29,793 nt of DNA, taken from the NCBI GenBank assembly GCA_038198445.1, contig JBBPZZ010000119.1:1-29793 (forward strand). The letters run 5' to 3'. Below, piece after piece: positions 7,701-15,240 of this stretch. Made by a program: the position numbers and the translations under genes. The stretch's first letter is position 1; every line of letters begins with the position of its first letter. This DNA is from JACDDK01 sp038198445 (lineage in GTDB: Bacteria > Actinomycetota > Rubrobacteria > Rubrobacterales > Rubrobacteraceae). A model generated the notes under the pieces. The model did not search any database, was not told where the DNA came from, and saw nothing but the letters and a program-made list of their open reading frames with translations.

Positions 7701-9231
7701 CCACGACATCTACTCTATCGAAGACCTGGCGCAGCTTATCCACGACCTAAAGAACGCGAACCCTAGGGCGGCCGTGAGCGTGAAGCTCGTCGCCGAGGTC
7801 GGTGTCGGAACCATCGCGGCGGGCGTCTCGAAGGCGAAGGCGGACCACATAACCATCTCCGGCCACGACGGCGGTACGGGGGCCTCGCCGCTCTCGTCCA
7901 TCAAGCACGCCGGGCTTCCGTGGGAGCTCGGGCTCGCAGAGACGCAGCAGGTGCTGGTGCAAAACGGCCTGCGCGGTCGCGTCATCCTTCAAACAGACGG
8001 CCAGCTCAAGACGGGCCGGGACATCGTGGTCGCGGCGCTGCTCGGCGGTGAGGAGTTCGCCTTCTCGACGGCCCCGCTGGTGGCGACGGGCTGCATCATG
8101 ATGCGGGTCTGTCACCTTAACACCTGTCCGGTCGGTATCGCGACGCAGGACCCGGAGCTAAGGAAGCGTTTCACCGGGACACCGGAGCACGTCGTAAACT
8201 ACTTCTTCTTCCTGGCCGAGGAGGTCCGGGAGTTGATGGCCCAGATGGGCTTCCGCAGCTTCGAGGAGATGGTCGGGCGCTCGGATATGCTCAAGATGCG
8301 CGAGGCCATCAAGCACTGGAAGGCGAAGGGCGTGGACCTCTCGGCGATCCTGGACCAACCCGAAGCCCCGGAGGGCGTGGCGGTCAACCACAGCGAAGCC
8401 CAGGAGCACGGCCTCGACAGGTCGATGGACAACGAGTTGATCGAACGTTGCCGTCCCGCCCTGGAAAACGGGGGGACAGTGCGTTTCTCACACGACATCC
8501 TCAACACCAACCGAACGGTCGGCGGGATGCTTTCCGGCGAGGTGGCGCGGCGTTACGGCGCGGAGGGTCTGGAGGACGGCAGGGTTCGGATAGACTTCAA
8601 GGGCGTGGCCGGACAGTCCTTCGGCGCGTGGCTTGCGAAGGGGCTCACCCTTACCCTCGAAGGCACGACGAACGACTACGTGGGCAAGGGGCTCTCGGGC
8701 GGACGGCTCGCGGTCTTCCCGTCGAAGTTGGCGGCCTACGACCCGGCGCAGAGCGTTGTGATCGGCAACGTCGGGCTCTACGGCGCGACGGGGGGCGAGG
8801 CGTACTTCCGGGGCTTCGCCGGGGAGCGGTTCGCCGTTCGGAACTCGGGCGCCCACGCGGTAGTCGAGGGTCTCGGGGACCACGGCTGCGAGTACATGAC
8901 CGGCGGGGTCGTGGTCGTCCTCGGACAGACGGGCCGGAACTTCGCGGCCGGGATGAGCGGAGGCGCGGCGTTCGTGCTCGACGAGGAGGACCGCTTCGAG
9001 AAACTGTGCAATATGGACATGGTGGGACTCGAAGTCGTGGAATCCGAGGACGACATCGCGTTGTTGCGAGGCATGATCGAAAGCCACCTGGAGTGGACGG
9101 AGAGCGCCACGGCGAGGCGGGTCCTCGAAAGCTGGGACGAACTGTTGCCGAAGTTCGTGAAGGTGATGCCGAACGACCTGAAGCGTGTATTGCAGGAGCG
9201 CCAGGAGGCGGAGTTGGAGGTGGCGCGCTAG
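4747..9231 (+). CDS. gltB: Glutamate synthase large subunit
   Basis: GltB is the large subunit of NADPH-type glutamate synthase, which turns glutamine and 2-oxoglutarate into two glutamates. The 1494 residues match full-length bacterial GltB. Domain order is class II glutaminase (nucleophile Cys17 in HDACGLGFV, so a 16-residue propeptide is expected to be cleaved), a central domain, an FMN-binding synthase domain and a C-terminal GXGXG beta-helix. The 3Fe-4S cysteines are in CIMMRVCHLNTCPVG, at C1116, C1122 and C1127. The TTG start at 4747 is supported by AAGGAGG (4733-4739) at 7-base spacing. The stop overlaps the gltD start by one base, implying translational coupling. This is the step that assimilates ammonia released by the downstream nitrogen-scavenging genes. 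Confidence 0.97.
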   Translation: MTLGTGLYDPMYGHDACGLGFVARVDGRRTRETVEEALEVLHNLEHRGASGRDPDTGDGAGILTQIPDAFFRRACKESGIELPPEGQYAVGVLFESGEAEGLDCEGKLKEIAAEEGQRLLGFRDVPILPEAAGRLARGVMPRIRQFFIERNTKDEAAFERKLYVIRRLLHNAVDASHGCYVVSLSSKTIIYKGLLKGEQLARFYPDLRDPAFASAIALVHERFSTNTLGSWELAHPYRYVAHNGEINTLRGNVNWMRARESRLESDLFGEDIKKLSPIIVPGQSDSAAFDNALELLHLAGRDLPHAMAMMIPEAWENDELMEEDRRAFYQYHSALMEPWDGPAAVAFTDGRVVGATLDRNGLRPARYSVTKDGRVVMASEDGALRIPAEDVVERWRLQPGKMLVVDTERHEVLHDEKVKSKLFARQPYKQWVEEGEFHLNELPDAIPDPRPEPATLFERQNAFGYTIEDLRILLAPMAMEGKEPDGSMGTDTPLAVLSERPQLLFSYFKQHFAQVTNPPIDPLREELVMSLNMSLGPEGNLFDETPEHCRRILIDQPILTAGDLEKIRQLREAPFSASTLSTLFSAAAGESGLENALESLRKRAEKAVRGGSTVLVLSDKGVSETQAAIPSLLATAAVHHHLVREGIRTRTTLVVETAEAREVHHFALLVGYGATAINPYLAFETIAEMAASGTLEGVDPEEAAENYIKAIKKGLLKVISKMGISTLFSYCGAQIFEAVGLDKDFVEKNFTGTASRVGGVGIDGIEREVLERHRRAFSNFEDPAEELDVGGEYQLRMQGQYHQWNARSIVPLQRAVKTGDFETFKEFTKHFDDQSASLSTLRGLFDFKRAPTSIEEVEPAKEIVKRFVTGAMSFGSISKEAHETLAIAMNRIGGKSNTGEGGEDPERFTPDSNGDNRRSAVKQVASGRFGVTAEYLVNADVLQIKMAQGSKPGEGGQLPGHKVSEDIARVRYSTPGVGLISPPPHHDIYSIEDLAQLIHDLKNANPRAAVSVKLVAEVGVGTIAAGVSKAKADHITISGHDGGTGASPLSSIKHAGLPWELGLAETQQVLVQNGLRGRVILQTDGQLKTGRDIVVAALLGGEEFAFSTAPLVATGCIMMRVCHLNTCPVGIATQDPELRKRFTGTPEHVVNYFFFLAEEVRELMAQMGFRSFEEMVGRSDMLKMREAIKHWKAKGVDLSAILDQPEAPEGVAVNHSEAQEHGLDRSMDNELIERCRPALENGGTVRFSHDILNTNRTVGGMLSGEVARRYGAEGLEDGRVRIDFKGVAGQSFGAWLAKGLTLTLEGTTNDYVGKGLSGGRLAVFPSKLAAYDPAQSVVIGNVGLYGATGGEAYFRGFAGERFAVRNSGAHAVVEGLGDHGCEYMTGGVVVVLGQTGRNFAAGMSGGAAFVLDEEDRFEKLCNMDMVGLEVVESEDDIALLRGMIESHLEWTESATARRVLESWDELLPKFVKVMPNDLKRVLQERQEAELEVAR

Positions 9232-10658
9232 TGGGCGACCCGAAGGGATTCCTGAAGATAGGGCGCAAGCCGACCCCGAAGCGGACCATCGAAGAGCGGG
9301 TGCAGGACTACCGTTACGTCTACGAGCCGATGCCGGACGACGAGTTGAAGGGCCAGGCGTCGCGTTGCATGGACTGTGGCGTCCCATTCTGCAACACGGG
9401 ATGTCCTCTTGGGAACCTGATCCCCGACTGGAACGACCTCGTCTATAAGGACCACTGGCGGCAGGCCATAGACCGGCTCCACAAGACCAACAACTTCCCG
9501 GAGTTCACGGGGATGCTGTGTCCCGCGCCGTGCGAGTCGGCGTGTGTGCTGGCAATCAACGACGATCCCGTCACCATCAAGGAGATAGAGCTTTCGATCA
9601 TCAACCGCGCCTTCGATGAGGGATGGGTAGTCGCCAAGCCTCCGCCGCTTGAGATAAGGACCGGCAAGAAAGTCGCGGTCGTGGGGAGTGGTCCCGCCGG
9701 TCTCGCGGCGGCGCAGCAGCTCAACTGGGCGGGACATACCGTGACGGTCTTCGAGAAGGACGATAAGATCGGGGGTCTCATGCGATACGGCATCCCGGAC
9801 TACAAGACCGAGAAGTGGGTCGTGGACCGTCGCATCGCCATGATGGAAGAAGAAGGCATCGAGTTCCGCACCAACGCCCATGTCGGTGAAGATCCAACCA
9901 CCGAAGAGTTGAAGAGTGAGTTCGAGGCGGTAGTTCTCGCCGTCGGCGCTCTGGCCGGCCGCGACCTGGACGTTCCGGGGCGCGAGCTTGGCGGTATCCA
10001 CCTGGCGATGGACTACCTGGTGCAGCAGAACCGGCGGGTCGCCGGGCTGCCGACGAACGCGGAGGTCGAGATCTCTGCTAAAGGTAAGAACGTCGTCATC
10101 CTCGGCGGCGGCGACACGAGCGCTGACTGCCTGGGCAACTCTCACCGCGAGGGGTGCGCCTCGGTCAAGGTCCTCACTCACGGACCGAAGCCGCCGGAGA
10201 ACCCGGACCACCTCTCCTGGCCCGACTGGCCTTTGATCCTGCACACCTACCCGGCTCACGAGGAGGGTGGCGAGCGAGGCTTCAGCGTGGCGGTTACAGG
10301 CTTCTCTGGGTCCAACGGTAAGGTCGAGAGGATGCATGCCGTCGAGACCGGGCGAGAGAACGGCAAGACCGTTCCGAAAGAGGGTACGGAATTCGAGATC
10401 GAGACGGACCTCGTCCTGCTCGCTATCGGCTTCACCGGCCCGGTGCGCGACCGCTTCCTGGAAGAAATGGACCTCGGCTACACGGACCGCGGCGCGATCC
10501 ACTCGGAGAACGGCTTCGGCACGAAAGAGTCCGGCGTCTTCGTAGCCGGCGACGCCAAGCGCGGCGCCTCCCTCATAGTCTGGGCCATCGCCGAGGGACG
10601 CAAGGCCGCAAAGCAGGCCGACGAGTACCTCATGGGCCGCAGCCTGCTGCCGGGTTAG
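9231..10658 (+). CDS. gltD: Glutamate synthase small subunit
   Basis: GltD is the NADPH- and FAD-dependent small subunit that supplies electrons to GltB. The 475-aa length is typical. Two cysteine clusters near the N-terminus (C46, C49, C54, C58 and C97, C101, C105) bind 4Fe-4S centres. GSGPAG at 152-157 is the FAD-binding loop, and VVILGGGDTSADC is the NADPH-binding loop. The GTG start at 9231 overlaps the gltB TAG (TAGTG). The same frame stays open upstream through gltB, but that stretch is out-of-frame gltB sequence and not part of the protein. Confidence 0.96.
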   Translation: MGDPKGFLKIGRKPTPKRTIEERVQDYRYVYEPMPDDELKGQASRCMDCGVPFCNTGCPLGNLIPDWNDLVYKDHWRQAIDRLHKTNNFPEFTGMLCPAPCESACVLAINDDPVTIKEIELSIINRAFDEGWVVAKPPPLEIRTGKKVAVVGSGPAGLAAAQQLNWAGHTVTVFEKDDKIGGLMRYGIPDYKTEKWVVDRRIAMMEEEGIEFRTNAHVGEDPTTEELKSEFEAVVLAVGALAGRDLDVPGRELGGIHLAMDYLVQQNRRVAGLPTNAEVEISAKGKNVVILGGGDTSADCLGNSHREGCASVKVLTHGPKPPENPDHLSWPDWPLILHTYPAHEEGGERGFSVAVTGFSGSNGKVERMHAVETGRENGKTVPKEGTEFEIETDLVLLAIGFTGPVRDRFLEEMDLGYTDRGAIHSENGFGTKESGVFVAGDAKRGASLIVWAIAEGRKAAKQADEYLMGRSLLPG

Positions 10659-10707
10659 GGGATTCCTCCACACACTCAGCAGGGCTATGGTCTGATTCGC
10701 TACTTGC

Positions 10708-10756
10708 GCTGCCAGCCTCTCGCGGGCAGCTTGGTAAATGGTCTCCCATTCGGGAG
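10708..10756 (+). terminator. Two hairpins after gltD, possible terminator
   Basis: GCTGCC (10708-10713) pairs with GGCAGC (10725-10730), and CTCCC (10743-10747) pairs with GGGAG (10752-10756) across a 4-base loop. Neither has a T-run. They lie between gltD and the next gene. A good -35-like TTGACT at 10825 lacks a clear -10 partner. Confidence 0.35.
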
Positions 10757-10913
10757 CCGACTTAACCTCTGCGTACGGTTGTCCTCCTGCACAACAACGC
10801 CCTCAACGCTAGGTGGGATTCTTATTGACTGGGCCGAAGACCTGGCGAGAGTCATGCCTGTAAGCTGCTCACAGCACGTATGAGTGGGCTATGCGAGCAG
10901 AACGGAGGCGGCT

Positions 10914-12203
10914 ATGAGCGAACAAGAACTGCACAGGGGAGAAACTGCCCAGGAACTTGTCTACGGAAGGCTCAGGCCCGGCGTGTCAGGAACAGCGGGG
11001 GTGATCGAGAAACCTTCGGGAGGCAGGTTCAGCCGGGGACGATTCCTTGCCGGGCTGGGTGGAGCATTCAGCGCGGCGACGTTCGGTAGCCTGGCCGGCG
11101 CGCGGAGAGCGAGCGCCCACGAGTACGATGGCAACACGGCCAACACGACGGGAACGTACGTGCCGGAGGGACAGTATCATCTGCTGAAGTCCGACCGGCC
11201 GGAGGTCATAAGCTGGGGGTTCCTGCCGAACCGGGACGCGGAGCCGGTCATGAGCGTCCGGTCGGGAGACATTGTTGCCATAGAGCAGATCTCGCACGAG
11301 GGCATTCAGGACGATCAGGGCGACCCGGTAAAATTCTTCGTGGGGTGGGATATACCGGAGAGCGAGATCCTTCCGGACATGCTCATGGTCTTCGAGGAGG
11401 TAGAGCACAAGGGCGAGGGGCCGCACGTCGTTACCGGACCCGTGTACATAGAAGGCGCGGAGCCGGGCGACTGGCTGGAAGTCCGCTGCCTCGATATACA
11501 GCCGCGGGTAGCCTACGGCGTCAACTCCGCCCGCCACGGCAAAGGGGCTCTGCCGGACGAACATCCGCTGGATGGCAAGGCGTACTACGGCAACCTCCTC
11601 CGGTTCGACCTCGCCCGCAACGTCGGGCTCTTCCCGGCGGGCAACGGGATAGAGGTGCTGCTACGTCCCTTCATGGGCATAGTGGGTGTCGCGCCGGACA
11701 CCTCGGAGATGGTCAACTCGATACCGCCGAACACTTACGGCGGGAACCTGGACGTCAAGCGGCTGATGACCGCCGGGTCTACCGTCTTCTATCCAGTCAA
11801 AGTTCCGGGGGCGCTACTGTATACGAGCGACGGACACGCGGCGCAGGGGAATGGTGAAGTGTCGCTCACCGCCATCGAGACTTCCCAGACGCCGACCTTT
11901 CAGGTCATCGTCCACAAGGAGGAGCGCCTGAGAGAAGAGTGTGTGCCGCTCCTCAAGAACCCGTGGGGCGAGACGCCCGACTCCTGGATCGTCACGGGTA
12001 TAGACAAGAACCTCGACGAGGCACTGCAGGAGGCGGTGCGGGAGACGATCTCCTTCCTCACACAGACCCGCGGTCTGAGCGCGGAGGACGCCTACTCGCT
12101 GGCGAGCATCGGCATAGATTTCGAGGTCTCGCAGGTCGTGGACATAAACAAAGGTGTCCACGCCGTGATCCACAAGCACCTATTTCCCGACGGCCGGTGC
12201 TGA
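10914..12203 (+). CDS. Acetamidase/formamidase family protein, apparently exported
   Basis: This protein belongs to the FmdA/AmdA family, whose members hydrolyse formamide or acetamide to ammonia and the acid. Family features are VTGPVYIEGAEPGDWLEV, a GGNLDVKRL segment and the conserved HAAQGNGEVS. It has a long N-terminal region and a Tat-like signal around residues 40-68 (SRGRFLAG, hydrophobic stretch, then RRASAHE). The second arginine of the usual twin-Arg pair is Gly42, so the motif is imperfect. Most family members are cytosolic, so export would be unusual. The start is ATG 10914 with GGAGG at 10904-10908; a GTG at 10884 in frame lacks such a site. It precedes the guanidine riboswitch and adds to the nitrogen theme. 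Substrate is not settled. Confidence 0.85.
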   Translation: MSEQELHRGETAQELVYGRLRPGVSGTAGVIEKPSGGRFSRGRFLAGLGGAFSAATFGSLAGARRASAHEYDGNTANTTGTYVPEGQYHLLKSDRPEVISWGFLPNRDAEPVMSVRSGDIVAIEQISHEGIQDDQGDPVKFFVGWDIPESEILPDMLMVFEEVEHKGEGPHVVTGPVYIEGAEPGDWLEVRCLDIQPRVAYGVNSARHGKGALPDEHPLDGKAYYGNLLRFDLARNVGLFPAGNGIEVLLRPFMGIVGVAPDTSEMVNSIPPNTYGGNLDVKRLMTAGSTVFYPVKVPGALLYTSDGHAAQGNGEVSLTAIETSQTPTFQVIVHKEERLREECVPLLKNPWGETPDSWIVTGIDKNLDEALQEAVRETISFLTQTRGLSAEDAYSLASIGIDFEVSQVVDINKGVHAVIHKHLFPDGRC

Positions 12204-12302
12204 CCCACCCCAGAAACGACCTCTTGTACAACCAGCCCGTCGGGTTCGGGCCGAAAGTTTATCCAGCGGGCTAAAGACCCCGAAACGACTATTCCGTAGA
12301 GT

Positions 12303-12414
12303 ACGGATGTCGCTAGGGTTCCGCCCCGACTGACGTCGGTGGGTCCGAGACCGAGAACGGCGAGCGGCCGGGAGACAACCGGCTGTCACACGGAGGGATA
12401 AAAGCCCGGGAGAA
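12303..12414 (+). promoter_or_regulatory. Guanidine-I riboswitch (ykkC) aptamer
   Basis: The conserved blocks of the ykkC class are present in order: CTAGGGTTCCG (12313-12323), GACTG (12328-12332), GGTCCGAGA (12342-12350), ACACGG (12388-12393) and GGGATAAAAGCCCGGGAGA (12395-12413). This last block is the hallmark of the guanidine-binding subtype 1. The aptamer lies in the 5' leader of a ureohydrolase and a transporter. Guanidine-I switches usually turn genes on when guanidine binds. Exact ends are approximate. Confidence 0.93.
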
Positions 12415-12438
12415 CTTCTCCTCGGGCATGTTTGCTTC
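12404..12438 (+). terminator. Riboswitch expression platform, terminator-like hairpin
   Basis: GCCCGGGAGA (12404-12413), the 3' end of the aptamer core, can pair with TCTCCTCGGGC (12417-12427), followed by a T-rich run (ATGTTTGCTTC). Aptamer folding and terminator formation would be mutually exclusive, as expected of an ON switch acting on transcription. A further small hairpin, AGGTAG/CTACCT (12443-12459), sits just before the ribosome binding site. Confidence 0.65.
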
Positions 12439-12473
12439 GAGGAGGTAGGTAAGCTACCTGGAAGGAGCAACTT

Positions 12474-13591
12474 GTGGGACATGATCACCCCCATCACCAT
12501 CGCAGGGTGGGACCACCGGACCCGGAAGCCCTGAAACGCCTTCGTGGATACGAGGCCCGCGAGCGCGAGGCTGCTCTCGGCAGCTCCCGGTGGGACGCGG
12601 AGGTCGAGCGAAGACCATCTCCACTTTCTCCCGCACGGAGCTTCCGCACTTCGCGGGCATCAACACGTTCATGAGCTTCCCTTACGTGGAGGACGTTAGA
12701 GAAGTCGGCAACTACGACGTGGCGATACTCGGAGCGCCGTTCGACATGGGGACGACTTACCGTTCCGGGACGCGGTTCGGACCGCAGGCGATACGCAGGA
12801 TCTCCGCCCTCTACTCCACCTACAGCTACGAGTTTGCGGTGGACTTGCGGGAGTCGCTGAAGGTGGCGGATTTGGGGGATGTGTTCGTGATTCCGGCCAA
12901 CATCGAGAAGTCGTTCGATCAGATCGCGAACGCCGTCAGCCACGTCGTCGAGAATGGGGTCTTCCCGGTGATTCTCGGTGGGGACCACTCCATCGGCTAC
13001 CCGGACGTTCGCGGCATCGCGCCGCACATCGACGGCAATATCGGGATCATCCACCTGGACCGGCACGTGGATATCCAGGAGAAGGACATGGACGAGCGGA
13101 TGCACACGACGCCCTGGTTCCACGCGACGAACATCCCGAACGCCCCGGCGAAGAACCTGGTGCAGTGTGGTATCGGTGGTTGGCAGGTCCCGAGGGCCGG
13201 TGTAACGGTGGCCCGTGAGCGCCAGACGACGATCATGACCATCGGGGATGTCGAGTCTATGGGCATCGAGAAGGCCGCCGAGATGGCCCTCGAAGTCGCC
13301 TGGGACGGCGCGGAAGCGGTCTACCTATCATTCGATATCGACTCGGTGGACGGCGGGCTGGTGCCGGGTACCGGGTGGCCGGAGCCGGGCGGATACCTGC
13401 CGCGCGAGGCGCTGAAGTTCCTGCATCTGGTGGCGAAGGAAGGGCTGTGCGGCATGGAGGTCGTGGAGGTCTCGCCGCCCTACGACACGAGCGACACCAC
13501 GGCGCTGCTTGCGGCGCGGGCGGTGGCGGACGTACTGGCGACACTCGTTACCGAGGGACACCTCGGGACGTACCCGACCGGAAAGGAGTGA
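12474..13591 (+). CDS. gdmH: Ureohydrolase, probable guanidine hydrolase; frame broken near 12610
   Basis: This is an arginase/agmatinase-family metal hydrolase. Its position directly behind a guanidine-I riboswitch points to guanidine hydrolase (the GdmH type known from Synechocystis Sll1077), giving urea and ammonia. A GTG start at 12474 has AAGGAG at 12462-12467, spacing 6. That frame (GHDHPHHHRRVGPPDPEALK onward) runs to WDAEVE; the conserved body continues in another frame from about 12611 (KTISTFSRTEL). One extra base near 12610 would join them into 372 residues. In that numbering all six metal ligands are present: H172 (GGDHS), D196, H198, D200 (DRHVD), D288 and D290 (SFDIDSVDGG). The PGTGWPEPGG loop differs from the common GTGTPEPGG. 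A GTG at 12590 has no ribosome binding site. Sequencing error or real mutation cannot be told apart. Confidence 0.82.
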
Positions 13592-13597
13592 GGTTAG

Positions 13598-15091
13598 ATG
13601 GTTCTCTTTGGTGTGGCGGCGTTCATCGTGATGCAGATGACCATAGGGCTCTTCGTGGCGAAGAAGGTGCGAGGGAGCAGCACCAACTTCATCGTGGCGG
13701 GGCGCGGTTTGATCCTACCTCTCGCGGCGACGGCGCTGATGGCCCAGGCAGTCGACTCTAACGCGACTCTAGGCAACACGGACCTCTCCGCGCAGTTCGG
13801 CTTCTGGGCGGGGGCGTCGCTGCCGATTGGGCTCGCGATCTGCCTGCTCCTGACGGGACTGTTCTTCGCCGGCCCCCTGAACCGCATGGGCCTCATGACG
13901 CTGCCGGACTTCTACAGCCGCAAGTATGGGCGGACGGTAGAGTCTCTGGCGGCCCCGATCATGGTCCTCAGCTTCTCTATCCTGCTCGCGGGAAACCTGG
14001 TCGCGGGCGGATACCTGTTCAAGACGTTTCTTGGCACGAGCTATTTGACCGGTGTTCTACTGATCGCACTCGCTATGCTCCTCTACACTCTCCCCGGTGG
14101 TCTCCTCTCGGTCGTCTACACTGATGTGCTGCAGGTCTCTCTCGCCCTGATCGGAGCGATAGCGGTGACCGTGTTCATCGCCGTCAACTACGGTATCTCG
14201 ATCCCAGCCGGGATGGGTCCCTTCGACTTCGAGCAACTCACGGACCCGAAGGTGGGCGCGTACATCAACTGGGCTACGCTGCTGTCGCTGGGACTTGGAG
14301 ATATCGTGGCGCTGGACTTTATGGAGCGGGTGTTCTCCGCCGGGAGCCCGCAGACGGCGCGGCGGGCTTGTTATCTGGGGGCCGTCGGGACGCTGATCAT
14401 CGGTGTACCGTTCTCGCTCGTGGCGCTCTCGTCGGGGAGCATATTCAAGGAGCTTGGGATCAAGGCTGGTGACCAGGCCGTGCTCTACGCGCTCCTGCAG
14501 CATACCGCCCCGGCGGTCCTGATCGCAATGGTCATCTCCGCGATAGTCGCCGCCTCGCTCTCGACCGGGACCGGGGCGATCCTGGCGATGGCCTCCGTCT
14601 GCGCGCGCAATATCCTGCGCGTCGAGCGTGGGCCGGAGACTGGACCGGACAAACTGCTCCTCGTGACCCGACTCTTTATGACCCCGATAGCCTTCTTTAG
14701 CCTGTTTCTCGCGCTGCGCGTCCCACAGACGGGCATCCTTCTGACGCTTGCCTTCGACGTGGCGCTAGCTGGTCTACTGGTCCCATTCGCGCTCGGGCTC
14801 TACTGGTCCAAAGCCAATACGCCGGCCGCCCTCGCTTCGATCATCGCGGGCTCCGTAACGCGCCTGGTGCTCTTCGTCCTCACCCCGACCACCTTCGGCG
14901 CCGAGAATACTCTGCTTTATATCCCGAACCATATCTTCAACGCCTCCTTCGACGGTATCCCGACCATCCTGAGCCTGCTGGTCAGCCTCGTCGCCTTTGT
15001 CTCCGTGGCGCTGGCAACCCAGAGAAGCCACGCGCCCGTCGCCCTCGACCTTCACGGTGGGAAAGCGGAGCTTGCCGGCGCAGACAGCTAA
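13598..15091 (+). CDS. Sodium:solute symporter (SSS) family transporter
   Basis: This 497-aa integral membrane protein has about 13 hydrophobic segments and the SSS-family pattern (an N-terminal GRGLILPLAATALMAQAVDS region and LLYTLPGGLLSVVYTDVLQ in the middle). Family members import small solutes with sodium. The ATG at 13598 follows AAAGGAG (13582-13588), and the gene begins 6 bases after the ureohydrolase stop, so it is under the same guanidine riboswitch. From this context it probably imports guanidine, or urea or a related compound; the sequence alone does not fix the substrate. A strong terminator follows the stop. Confidence 0.88.
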   Translation: MVLFGVAAFIVMQMTIGLFVAKKVRGSSTNFIVAGRGLILPLAATALMAQAVDSNATLGNTDLSAQFGFWAGASLPIGLAICLLLTGLFFAGPLNRMGLMTLPDFYSRKYGRTVESLAAPIMVLSFSILLAGNLVAGGYLFKTFLGTSYLTGVLLIALAMLLYTLPGGLLSVVYTDVLQVSLALIGAIAVTVFIAVNYGISIPAGMGPFDFEQLTDPKVGAYINWATLLSLGLGDIVALDFMERVFSAGSPQTARRACYLGAVGTLIIGVPFSLVALSSGSIFKELGIKAGDQAVLYALLQHTAPAVLIAMVISAIVAASLSTGTGAILAMASVCARNILRVERGPETGPDKLLLVTRLFMTPIAFFSLFLALRVPQTGILLTLAFDVALAGLLVPFALGLYWSKANTPAALASIIAGSVTRLVLFVLTPTTFGAENTLLYIPNHIFNASFDGIPTILSLLVSLVAFVSVALATQRSHAPVALDLHGGKAELAGADS

Positions 15092-15100
15092 GATAGCCCT

Positions 15101-15147
15101 GACCCCTCCCGGAGTACAAATTCCTCGTCGTACCGGGAGGGTCTTTT
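15101..15147 (+). terminator. Intrinsic terminator after the transporter
   Basis: GACCCcTCCCGG (15101-15112) pairs with CCGGGAGGGTC (15133-15143) with one bulged C; an inner TAC/GTA pair extends the stem. TTTTCT follows (15143-15147). This ends the riboswitch-controlled operon. Confidence 0.8.
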
Positions 15148-15240
15148 CTGGTAACCGGGCCAAAGACATCACCCAGCAACCTCGCGCACAATGAAAAGAC
15201 CATATAGATTCAAAATGTATATATAGGGAGGGTATCTGAG

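Noticed and set aside
8448..9230. N-terminal extension of GltD upstream of 9231
   Set aside because: It is the gltB coding sequence read out of frame; the peptide is Arg-rich noise, and GTG 9231 gives a normal GltD.
9228..10673. Long minus-strand open frame (481 aa) opposite gltD
   Set aside because: It is antisense to a clear gltD and has no recognisable domain; long antisense frames are common in GC-rich genes.
10808..10850. Second ykkC-like element before the formamidase (GCTAGG ... GACTGGGCCGAAG)
   Set aside because: Only scattered short matches; the diagnostic GGGATAAAAGCCCGGGAGA-type block is missing, and no guanidine-II or -III motif is seen.
12600..12620. Programmed ribosomal frameshift
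   Set aside because: No slippery heptamer, no run of identical bases and no obvious downstream stimulator is present; a missing base is simpler.
12590..13591. Ureohydrolase starting naturally at GTG 12590
   Set aside because: There is no ribosome binding site before it, while the 12474 start in another frame has AAGGAG and encodes a credible N-terminus that joins with one added base.
12474..13591. Polyamine pathway agmatinase
   Set aside because: The guanidine riboswitch and urease context, and the absence of arginine decarboxylase or polyamine genes, favour guanidine hydrolysis.
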